This document shows, one piece after another, positions 1 through 5,638 of a stretch of DNA of 7,150 nucleotides (its first letter is position 1; the number at the start of each line of letters is the position of its first letter). Made by a program: the position numbers and the translations under genes. Source of the DNA: Acidobacteriota bacterium (GTDB lineage Bacteria; Acidobacteriota; Terriglobia; UBA7540); the NCBI GenBank assembly GCA_021784615.1, contig JAJYHU010000054.1, forward strand, positions 1 to 7,150. The letters are read 5' to 3'. Below the pieces are notes generated by a model that worked only from the letters and a program-made list of their open reading frames with translations, searched no databases and was not told the origin of the DNA.

Positions 1-321
1 CCTGCGAGCGCATAAGGCTTTTAGAATGAATATGTTGGTTTATTGTTGTTGGATGGTCGTGTCCGGAAGCCATAGGTAGCTGCGAGCATTTCTGGACAAA
101 TCAGGTCAGAATTTATTCCAGAAATGGATGACGGGGGTGGCGCTTGCGGCGTATGGCCTATCAGTGATGGCGAGTGACGCCGAACTTCTGGCGGGCGGTG
201 AGAACAATGCCCGTCCCATCAAAATTAGGGGTTGCGGAGACGGCCTGCGGCAGGATATGTTGCAGAGCTTGGCCGGAGGGCCACGCTCCACACACCAGCG
301 TACAGAGGAGACGCGCGGACA
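1..321. other. Upstream region of galE, no supported gene
   Basis: This stretch holds no gene I can support. The first 60 bases are AT-rich, the rest is GC-rich. A + strand frame from 128 to 337 (69 codons) overlaps the galE start, and a long minus-strand frame runs through it into galE antisense; neither has a recognisable domain or a good ribosome binding site. I found no convincing -35/-10 pair for galE. The only clear signal is the purine-rich AGAGGAG at 304-310 in front of galE. An 8-bp direct repeat (CTGCGAGC at 2-9 and 80-87) is probably chance. Confidence 0.5.
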
Positions 322-1305
322 ATGCGAGTGCTTGTGACCGGCGGCGCCGGATATATTGGAAGTCACACCGCGAAGGCTCTTGCCGAGGCCGGGCACGGCC
401 CGATCGTTCTTGACGACCTCAGCACCGGGCACCGTTCGGCGGTCAAGTGGGGCCCTTTTATTGAAGGCGACCTGGGCGACCGCGAGCTTGTGGACAAGAT
501 TATCCGCGACGATCGCATCGAAGGCGTGCTGCACTTTGCCGCCTGCCTGCTGGTGGGCGAATCGATGACGAACCCGCAGAAATATTTCTGGAATAACGAC
601 GTCTCGACGCTGGGGCTGCTGGACGCAATGAAGGCGAACGGCGTGCAGAACATCGTCTTCTCATCCTCCGCGGCCACTTACGGCAATCCGGAAAAAGTTC
701 CGATTCCGGAGGACCATCCCCAAAAGCCCGTGAACCCTTACGGGGAATCGAAGCTTTTTGTGGAGCGGATGCTTCACTGGTACGGCGCCGCTTACGGATT
801 GCGATGGATGGCGCTGCGCTACTTCAACGCGGCGGGAGCGGACCCGGCAGGCGAAATCGGCGAAGAACACCATCCTGAAACCCACCTGCTGCCGCTGGTG
901 GCGCAGGCGGCTCTCGGCGAGCGCGCGTCGGTCGAAATCTACGGCGCCGACTATCCCACGCCCGACGGAACCGCCATCCGCGACTTTATCCACGTCACCG
1001 ACCTTGCCGACGCGCACGTGCGCGCCCTGGAGCAACTGGCCAAGGGCGGAGAAAGCGCGGCGCTCAATCTGGGAACGGGCAAAGGCCATTCCGTGCTGGA
1101 AGTTATCGAGGCGGTAGGAAAGCTGGCGAAAAAGGAAGTGCCGGCGAAAAAAGGACCGCGGCGCGCGGGAGATCCGGCCGTGCTGGTTGCGGACCCCGGC
1201 AACGCCCGGCGAGTGCTGGGATGGCGCCCCCGGCACTCCGACCTCGAAACGGTGGTCCAGAGCGCCTGGGCGTGGCATTCTTCAAAGGGTCCCAAAGGCC
1301 GCTAG
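322..1305 (+). CDS. galE: UDP-glucose 4-epimerase
   Basis: GalE interconverts UDP-glucose and UDP-galactose (some members also UDP-GlcNAc/UDP-GalNAc) using tightly bound NAD, in the cytoplasm, supplying galactose to surface polysaccharides and the Leloir pathway. The 327-residue product matches the usual 325-340. It is an extended short-chain dehydrogenase: the Rossmann glycine motif TGGAGYIG is at residues 6-13, HFAA at 71-74, SSSAATYG at 114-121 with the likely catalytic Ser116, and YxxxK as Tyr140/Lys144. ALRYFNAAGA (164-173) and RDFIHVTDLADAH (220-232) are typical GalE blocks of the substrate region. The frame is open further upstream to a TTG at 232, but the Rossmann fold begins directly at the ATG at 322, and AGAGGAG lies 11 bases before it, so that start was chosen. 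The TAG stop falls at the left edge of a miniature inverted-repeat element. It converges on glmS. Seen: motifs and length; exact sugar specificity is not determinable. Confidence 0.95.
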   Translation: MRVLVTGGAGYIGSHTAKALAEAGHGPIVLDDLSTGHRSAVKWGPFIEGDLGDRELVDKIIRDDRIEGVLHFAACLLVGESMTNPQKYFWNNDVSTLGLLDAMKANGVQNIVFSSSAATYGNPEKVPIPEDHPQKPVNPYGESKLFVERMLHWYGAAYGLRWMALRYFNAAGADPAGEIGEEHHPETHLLPLVAQAALGERASVEIYGADYPTPDGTAIRDFIHVTDLADAHVRALEQLAKGGESAALNLGTGKGHSVLEVIEAVGKLAKKEVPAKKGPRRAGDPAVLVADPGNARRVLGWRPRHSDLETVVQSAWAWHSSKGPKGR

Positions 1306-1423
1306 CGTAGTGTCCGCGAAATAACTGGACAAGCGGCACGTCCGTAACGCCGGCATCCTGCCTTGCAAGTGCCGCCGGGACGGTGGCGCTACATTGTCCA
1401 CTCCATTACAGGACACTACACTA
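1303..1423 (+). mobile_element. Miniature inverted-repeat element, copy 1 (MITE-like)
   Basis: A 121-bp non-coding element with imperfect terminal inverted repeats of 29 bp (1303-1331 against 1395-1423, 21 of 29 matching). The ends read TAGCGTAGTGTCC on the left and, as reverse complement, TAGTGTAGTGTCC on the right. A second copy lies at 3392-3511 with 7 substitutions and one 1-base indel. The interior carries a GC-rich hairpin (GCCGCC paired with GGTGGC). It has no transposase, so it would depend on one elsewhere. TA at both outer edges fits a TA target duplication, as made by IS630/Tc1-mariner-type transposases; that family assignment is inference. It fills the whole gap between the converging galE and glmS stops and, folded as RNA, could act as a transcription barrier in both directions. 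Confidence 0.75.
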
Positions 1424-1427
1424 GCGG

Positions 1428-3251
1428 CTATTCCACCGTAACGCTCTTCGCCAGGTTGCGAGGCTTATCCACGTCGCATCCGCGCAGCACCGCGCAGTGA
1501 TAGGCAAAAAGCTGAAGCGGAATCACCGTGAGCAAGGGCATTACGGGATCCAGCGTGTGGGGAACCAGGATCACATCATCCGCAAGCGAACTTAACCTTG
1601 TGTTTCCGGGCGTTGCCACGGCGATCACGCGGCCGTCGCGCGCCCGAATTTCCTGGATGTTCGATGCAATCTTTTCATAGGAGCTGTCTTCCGGAACAAT
1701 GGCCATGGTTGGGAACGAGGGATCAATCAGGGCGATGGGCCCGTGCTTCATTTCGCCGGCCGCGTAGCCCTCGGCGTGGATGTAAGCGATCTCCTTCAGC
1801 TTCAACGCGCCTTCCAGCGCCACCGGATATTGATATTTCCTGCCAATGTAGAGGAAGTGCCGGGCGTCGACGTATTTCTCCGCCAGCTTCCGGATTTGAT
1901 CTGATTGCGTGAGAATTTCCCGAATCTGGTCCGGAACTTTTTCGAGCGCCCGGATCAGATTGAAACCTTCCTCATAGGAAAGGTCGCGGCTGCGGCCGAT
2001 GAGCAGAGCCATCAGGGTGAGGATGGTCACCTGGGAAAGAAAAGACTTGGTTGAAGCGACGCCGATTTCAAGCCCCGCATGGCAATAAACTCCTGCATGG
2101 GTTTCGCGGGCGATCGAGCTCCCGACCACATTGACAAGGCCCACCACAAGGGCTCCCTTGCGTTTGGCCTCGCGCAGGGCGGCCAGGGTATCGGCCGTTT
2201 CACCGGACTGGCTGATGGCCAGAACCACGGTGTTCTGCCGCAGGTTCAATTTCCGGTAGCGGAACTCCGAGGCTAGCTCCACTTCCACCGTCAAATCCGT
2301 CAGCGCCTCAAAAACGTACCGGCCCAGCAGGCCCGCATAATAACTGGTGCCGCAACTCACGATGATCAGGTGGCGAGCCTGCTCCAGGCGGTCCAGAACC
2401 GATTCGAGGCCGCCCAGCTTGGCGACGCCTTCGGAATGGTTGAGCCGGCCGCGAATGGCGTTTTCAACCGTTTCGGGCTGCTCAAAAATTTCTTTGAGCA
2501 TGAAGTGCGGAAACTCGCCAAGCTCATGCGATCCCATGTCGACGTCAATCGCCGTAACGCTGCGGTCGACTCGCCGGTTCTGCAGAGTGCTGATAAAAAA
2601 CTTTCCCGGCTCAAGCCTGGCGACTTCATTGTCTTCAAGATAGACCACCTGGTCGGTGTGCTGGGCGATAGCGGAAGGGTCCGAAGCCGCCAGGGATTCG
2701 CCGTTGCCGATCCCTAAAACAATCGGACTGCCTCGCCTGGCGAGAATAATTTGATGAGGGTTTGAAACGTGGAGGACCGCGATTCCGTAAGTGCCTTCCA
2801 CCTGAAGCAGCGCCTTCTGGACAGCGGCTTCAAGATCGCCCTGGTAGGCGCTTTCAACAAGGTGGGCAAGAATTTCCGTGTCCGTCTCGGAAGTGAAAAC
2901 GTGCCCTTCACCCGAAAGGTTTTTCTTGAGCTGCAAGTAATTCTCAATAATGCCGTTGTGGACCAGGAAGATCTGCCCGGAACAATCCGAGTGCGGATGG
3001 GCGTTCGCTTCGGTGGGTTTCCCGTGGGTCGCCCAGCGCGTATGGGCGATGCCAATCGACCCCTCGGGCTTTTCCTGCCAGACCTTTCGCTCAAGGGCCG
3101 CTACTTTGCCCACGGCCTTTGCAACGTAGGGGCGCGGGCCGAGGATGGCAATTCCGCTTGAGTCGTAGCCCCGGTATTCAAGCCGCTTGAGGCCGTCAAT
3201 CAGCACCCGGCTGGCATCCTGATGGCCAACGTAGGCGACGATTCCACACAT
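1428..3251 (-). CDS. glmS: Glutamine-fructose-6-phosphate aminotransferase (isomerizing)
   Basis: GlmS makes glucosamine-6-phosphate from fructose-6-phosphate and glutamine, the first committed step to UDP-GlcNAc for peptidoglycan and lipopolysaccharide, in the cytoplasm. The 607-residue product is close to the E. coli length (609). The N-terminal class II glutaminase domain starts with the nucleophile Cys2 (MCGIVAYVG), followed by HTRWATHG (70-77), HNG (98-100) and SETDTE (121-126). Two SIS sugar-isomerase domains follow: CGTSYYAG (300-307) and SQSGET (347-352) in the first; EGALKLKEIAYIHAEGYAAG (480-499) and KHGP (502-505) in the second, with Glu487 and His503 as likely catalytic residues. 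The tail AKSVTVE (601-607) with Lys602 is the family signature. The frame extends 38 codons upstream, but Cys must follow the initiator Met, and AAGGAG sits 5 bases before this ATG, so the start is firm. I see no glmS ribozyme core upstream. Direct repeats flank the gene. Confidence 0.97.
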   Translation of the reverse strand: MCGIVAYVGHQDASRVLIDGLKRLEYRGYDSSGIAILGPRPYVAKAVGKVAALERKVWQEKPEGSIGIAHTRWATHGKPTEANAHPHSDCSGQIFLVHNGIIENYLQLKKNLSGEGHVFTSETDTEILAHLVESAYQGDLEAAVQKALLQVEGTYGIAVLHVSNPHQIILARRGSPIVLGIGNGESLAASDPSAIAQHTDQVVYLEDNEVARLEPGKFFISTLQNRRVDRSVTAIDVDMGSHELGEFPHFMLKEIFEQPETVENAIRGRLNHSEGVAKLGGLESVLDRLEQARHLIIVSCGTSYYAGLLGRYVFEALTDLTVEVELASEFRYRKLNLRQNTVVLAISQSGETADTLAALREAKRKGALVVGLVNVVGSSIARETHAGVYCHAGLEIGVASTKSFLSQVTILTLMALLIGRSRDLSYEEGFNLIRALEKVPDQIREILTQSDQIRKLAEKYVDARHFLYIGRKYQYPVALEGALKLKEIAYIHAEGYAAGEMKHGPIALIDPSFPTMAIVPEDSSYEKIASNIQEIRARDGRVIAVATPGNTRLSSLADDVILVPHTLDPVMPLLTVIPLQLFAYHCAVLRGCDVDKPRNLAKSVTVE

Positions 3252-3318
3252 CGAAGCTCCTTTTCCGGCAGCGCCAACCGGATTCCCCGGACGGCGAAAA
3301 ACCACTAAACCAAAGAAG

Positions 3319-3341
3319 AAAAAACCGCCTTGAATCGCGGT
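3319..3341 (-). terminator. Possible intrinsic terminator or attenuator in the glmS leader
   Basis: On the minus strand a 5-bp stem ACCGC/GCGGT with an 8-base loop is followed at once by six T (the first being the last stem base) and then a pyrimidine-rich run. It lies about 70 bases upstream of the glmS ATG. It could stop transcripts entering from the right (from the element at 3392-3511 or beyond), or act as an attenuator in the glmS leader if the promoter is further upstream. The stem is short, so the call is weak. Confidence 0.35.
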
Positions 3342-3391
3342 CCCTGACGGCCGCCCGGTAAGCAAGCCAAGTCCGGCTGGTCCGGCCCCGT

Positions 3392-3511
3392 TAGTGTAGT
3401 GTCCGCGAAATAACTGGACAAGCGGTGCGTCCGTAACGCCGGCATCCTGCCTGCAAGTGCCGCCGGGACGGCGGCGCTACATTGTCCACTCAATTACAGG
3501 ACGGTACACTA
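3392..3511 (+). mobile_element. Miniature inverted-repeat element, copy 2 (MITE-like)
   Basis: A 120-bp copy of the element at 1303-1423, in the same orientation. Terminal inverted repeats are 3392-3420 and 3483-3511 (21 of 29 positions complementary), starting TAGTGTAGTGTCC. The interior hairpin GCCGCC/GGCGGC is a perfect pairing here, where copy 1 has one G-T wobble. TA lies at both edges. It is 140 bp upstream of the glmS start, so it may separate glmS from the region to the right or carry a part of its promoter; I could not identify promoter boxes. No coding capacity is evident beyond a chance frame. Confidence 0.75.
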
Positions 3512-3774
3512 GAGCGCAAATTATAGCCCAACTCAAGTGTAGACCTAAAAACCTGCCGCCTCGAAAAAAATGCCTGAATCTTAGCAACCTATCGGAGTTT
3601 TTTTTCGTCTAATCAAACAATTCAACTCTGTGACTACCTGGGGAAGTGGGCGCTGCAGACTTACTTAATATAATCGCCCACTTCCCCCTTCCCTTTCGAG
3701 ACCGCAGGCGGTTCTTTTCTTCTCCCGGCGCTCGGCGCTCTCCGAACCTTCGAGATTGGCCGCGCGCGCGGCGG
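3512..3774. other. Non-coding gap between element copy 2 and small ORF
   Basis: No gene is visible. The left half is AT-rich with homopolymer runs (seven A near 3565, eight T near 3598). It contains the 13-bp inverted repeat described separately. The right part (3720-3774) is GC-rich with alternating CG, and lies just beyond the stop of the minus-strand small ORF, where I find no clear T-tailed terminator. Confidence 0.5.
3640..3687. repeat. Perfect 13-bp inverted repeat around an AT-rich spacer
   Basis: GGGGAAGTGGGCG (3640-3652) is repeated as its exact reverse complement at 3675-3687 with a 22-base spacer. No T-run follows either arm, so it is not a standard intrinsic terminator. The spacer ends in TATAAT (3669-3674) on the + strand, a perfect -10 match, but no fitting -35 box and no + strand gene follow. 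It may be an operator, a structured RNA end, or a remnant of a mobile element. The repeat itself is directly seen; its role is unknown. Confidence 0.7.
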
Positions 3775-4074
3775 CTATGCGGGGTGAGTCTCCGTCAAGC
3801 GGAGCTTGACGCGCGCTCCCTGCCCATATTTTCGCGTCAGCCAATCTTCCAAATCTTCTTGCAGCGCCTTCAGGTCCACTCGGAATCCCGCCTCAAGCAG
3901 GCCATCCGCCACCGGCAAGGCGTCATCAAACGCGGTCCGCCCGGTGAAGCTTCTCATCGAGAAATTGTCCAGCCAACCCACCGGGCACTCTCGCACCCCG
4001 CCCGGCCCAAGAATCTCAACGTGAATTTTTCTGGCAAACATGCTGATCGCCGACCTCGCTCGCTTCGCTTCCAT
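3775..4074 (-). CDS. Small hypothetical protein downstream of PHP phosphatase
   Basis: I do not recognise this 99-residue protein. It is soluble-looking and charged, with a probable amphipathic helix near residues 67-82 (DLKALQEDLEDWLTRKYG) followed by a beta-like segment ARVKLRLTETH. No signal peptide, membrane segment or cysteine cluster is visible. Codon use looks like the neighbouring genes. It lies on the same strand as the PHP gene, 78 bases downstream, so co-transcription is likely. Its reading frame is the same as that of the PHP gene and stays open all the way back to that gene's TAG stop. Start choice is uncertain: the ATG at 4074 has no Shine-Dalgarno; a second ATG at 4041 (residue 12) has GAGG 12 bases upstream. 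The C-terminal pattern loosely recalls the end of 6-pyruvoyl-tetrahydropterin synthases, but the zinc-binding histidines are absent, so I do not assign it. Confidence 0.5.
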   Translation of the reverse strand: MEAKRARSAISMFARKIHVEILGPGGVRECPVGWLDNFSMRSFTGRTAFDDALPVADGLLEAGFRVDLKALQEDLEDWLTRKYGQGARVKLRLTETHPA

Positions 4075-4152
4075 CCGCGCGAATTCAAAAGCCGCTTTGG
4101 CCCGCCGGAAGAGCGCGCTTCCATCCTGGAAACCTGCGGACGCACCCGGCCG

Positions 4153-4932
4153 CTAGCCGCGCAGGAAGGAAAACCAACTTTTTTTCTTGGGCGCGCGCCT
4201 GGGACCGAGGGGTTGAGGCGCAGGAGGAAAGGGCTCGCCGTTCACCACCGCGGAAGGATTCTTTTCAAACAATAAATCGGCCGTTTCTTTTCCCTTGGCC
4301 GCGGCAACTTTTTCATAGCAGGCGGAAAGCCCCGGCGGCCGGCGAACCAGATCGTGGGCGTCGGAAGCGAAAAAGTGGATAAGGTTGCGGTCAAGCCATT
4401 CCTCAGAAAGCGCCTGGGCCTTTGACCCAAAGCCCCCCAGGTAGGATTTGGCCGTGACTTGCACCAGGCATCCGCGCGTCGCCCAGTGGAAAAGCAGCTC
4501 CGGCTTGGCCTGGATTGTAGGATTCCTCTCCGGATGAGTCAGAATGGGAATGAAGCCGGCAACTTCGATCTCATAGAACACGTTGTCCATCTGTTCAGGG
4601 ACAAAATGTTCGCCGAATTCCACCAGAAGGTAAGAGCTGTGGTTGATCGTAAAGTTCGAGCCGTCCGCTGTGAGTTTTTGGATATTATCGTACGAGAGAT
4701 GGAAATCGCAGCCCAGCAGAAGCTTGGGAGTCTCACCCACGGCAGCCTGCAGCTCCTGCAGCTTGGCCCGATTAGTTTTCGGATCGAAGGCGTACTTGTA
4801 GTTGCAGTGCGGCGTCGCCACCAGGCAGGTAGTACCGTCCTTGCCCGCCATTTTACACATGGCCACGGCGACATCAAAGCTTATGGCCCCGTCATCAACG
4901 CCGGGCAGCGGATGGCAGTGAATATCAATCAA
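4153..4932 (-). CDS. CpsB/YwqE-family PHP tyrosine-protein phosphatase
   Basis: This family consists of metal-dependent (usually Mn) phosphatases that remove phosphate from tyrosine kinases of the BY type, tuning capsule or exopolysaccharide synthesis. The 259-residue length fits the usual ~250-260. PHP metal-site motifs appear in order: DIHCHPLPGVDDG at 3-15 (His5, His7, Asp13/14), TPH with His42, LVEF with Glu105, THPERN with His133, and SDAHD with Asp191 and His193. The protein starts with TTG: no ATG is available before the HxH motif, and AAGGGG lies 10 bases upstream. The last ~30 residues are an unusual tail, proline-rich then basic and aromatic (RRAPKKKSWFSFLRG), which might hold the enzyme at the membrane; that is inference. 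No kinase or polysaccharide export genes are in the window, so the target is unknown. A small ORF follows in the same frame. Confidence 0.88.
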   Translation of the reverse strand: MIDIHCHPLPGVDDGAISFDVAVAMCKMAGKDGTTCLVATPHCNYKYAFDPKTNRAKLQELQAAVGETPKLLLGCDFHLSYDNIQKLTADGSNFTINHSSYLLVEFGEHFVPEQMDNVFYEIEVAGFIPILTHPERNPTIQAKPELLFHWATRGCLVQVTAKSYLGGFGSKAQALSEEWLDRNLIHFFASDAHDLVRRPPGLSACYEKVAAAKGKETADLLFEKNPSAVVNGEPFPPAPQPLGPRRAPKKKSWFSFLRG

Positions 4933-4948
4933 ACGGGTTCTTCCCCTT

Positions 4949-4971
4949 AGGAGGCGGCGCGAGCCGCTCCT
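4949..4971 (-). promoter_or_regulatory. Leader hairpin next to the PHP gene's ribosome binding site
   Basis: A GC-rich stem of nine pairs with one bulged base and a 4-base loop (arms 4949-4958 and 4963-4971). On the minus-strand transcript it ends directly at the AAGGGG ribosome binding site (4943-4948) of the TTG-started PHP gene. Placed there, it could lower or gate translation. The structure is seen in the sequence; a regulatory role is only a suggestion. Confidence 0.4.
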
Positions 4972-5262
4972 TGAAAATTCTTGAATCCTCTGAAGCCTGC
5001 CCCTCGCGGGACTATACTTAGTTTAACGCTTTATCCCGGCCGCCGGTCAAGGTAGCCGCAGCAACGCTCTTCAAAAAGCAGGAACGCTCCTTGTGACGGC
5101 GCCACCATGCGGTCAAACATCGAAGGATGAACACCCAAGAAATAATGTTTCGGAATCTGCAAAAATCGGGATTTCGATGAATCGCAAATACCAAAAGCAA
5201 TATAAAACCAGCGTCCGAAGCCATACTCGATTATACAATTAACTAAACAGTACTTTTACTAA
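4972..5262. other. Intergenic region, no supported gene
   Basis: Divergent intergenic DNA between the minus-strand PHP gene and the + strand RNA candidate. A 68-codon minus-strand frame (5018-5224) encodes a short hydrophobic N-terminus and then low-complexity residues; it has no convincing ribosome binding site or family, so I do not call it. The right end (5190-5262) is AT-rich, with TATAAA at 5201-5206 and TACAAT at 5234-5239 on the + strand as possible -10 boxes, but neither has a good -35 at the right distance. Confidence 0.4.
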
Positions 5263-5460
5263 TGCCTTTAAGAATCAACGCTTAAGGCAGCGTGGAAAAT
5301 TTCATGGCGCAATATTAACCTTTGGACTCGCTCGTGCTCTATCCCTAGCAGAGTTCGTCCGAGTGAGACCTCAGAATGTGAGGGTTTACCGGAACGTAGC
5401 TCAGAGATTAGACCCAAGACCCGACGCTTGGAGGGGGGACGATTTTCCCCCTCTTTTTTT
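5263..5460 (+). ncRNA. Candidate structured small RNA, possibly 6S-like
   Basis: About 200 bases with no coding frame, several hairpins and a strong intrinsic terminator at the end, though no + strand gene lies upstream for about 4 kb. Visible helices: 5263-5272 with 5281-5289 (TGCCTTTAAG/CTTAAGGCA, one bulge); 5327-5334 with 5360-5367 (eight pairs), capped by 5336-5340 with 5350-5354; 5369-5373 with 5379-5383 (CCTCA/TGAGG, 5-base loop); 5414-5418 with 5427-5431 (CCAAG/CTTGG). The size, the long apical arm containing TTCGTCCGAG (compare GGTCCGTCCGAG in E. coli 6S RNA) and the small hairpin on its 3' side resemble 6S RNA, which binds RNA polymerase. The outer closing stem I can build is poor, so the 6S identity is tentative. 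Start is approximate; no clear promoter was found. Confidence 0.42.
5431..5460 (+). terminator. Intrinsic terminator
   Basis: A 7-bp GC-rich stem GAGGGGG (5431-5437) pairs with CCCCCTC (5447-5453) over a 9-base loop and is followed at once by seven or eight T. This is a textbook + strand rho-independent terminator. It ends the candidate small RNA and insulates the mlaE promoter 105 bases downstream. On the minus strand there is no T-run after the stem, so it acts in one direction. Confidence 0.85.
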
Positions 5461-5565
5461 TGTATACCTTTTTCCCCATCCTTTTCATAAACTCATTGTT
5501 TCAATCTCTGCCTCGCTGTTTTGGCCGTGAGGCTGGCGGATAGAATCCCGAAGTCTTTGTTGCGC

Positions 5566-5594
5566 TTGACTGCGGAATTCCCGTTCGCTACATT
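5566..5594 (+). promoter_or_regulatory. Sigma70-type promoter of the mlaE-mlaF operon
   Basis: TTGACT (5566-5571) and TACATT (5589-5594) are separated by exactly 17 bases, matching five of six and four of six positions of the housekeeping consensus. Transcription would begin near 5601, leaving a leader of about 38 bases before the mlaE ATG. It lies between the terminator and the gene it should serve, which supports it. The leader can form a 5-bp hairpin (TAGGA 5616-5620 with TCCTA 5629-5633). Confidence 0.6.
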
Positions 5595-5638
5595 GCCCCA
5601 AAAGCGTCCTTCGATTAGGATAGAAGTCTCCTAAGCCG

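Noticed and set aside
128..337. 69-codon + strand frame upstream of galE
   Set aside because: It overlaps the galE start, has no recognised similarity, and its end reads as an out-of-frame galE translation.
106..534. 142-codon minus-strand open frame antisense to the start of galE
   Set aside because: It overlaps a firmly identified gene, has no domain or ribosome binding site, and long antisense frames are common in GC-rich genes.
3252..3391. glmS ribozyme upstream of glmS
   Set aside because: The leader is short, shows only one weak hairpin, and I cannot find the double-pseudoknot core; the ribozyme is typical of Gram-positive relatives.
1303..3511. Two-unit CRISPR array or composite transposon
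   Set aside because: Repeats are 120 bp and 2 kb apart with a housekeeping gene between, and no transposase or cas gene is present.
3646..4275. 209-codon + strand frame
   Set aside because: Arg/Pro/Ser-rich composition typical of a shadow frame; it lies antisense to the PHP gene end and to the more protein-like small ORF.
4459..4950. 163-codon + strand frame
   Set aside because: Entirely antisense to the PHP phosphatase, whose metal-site motifs are intact.
5018..5224. 68-codon minus-strand frame with a short hydrophobic start
   Set aside because: No ribosome binding site, no family, and its residues after the first 15 look random.
5391..5460. A complete tRNA gene
   Set aside because: Only the D-arm-like part matches; the anticodon arm has an 8-base loop and there is no T-arm, acceptor stem or CCA.
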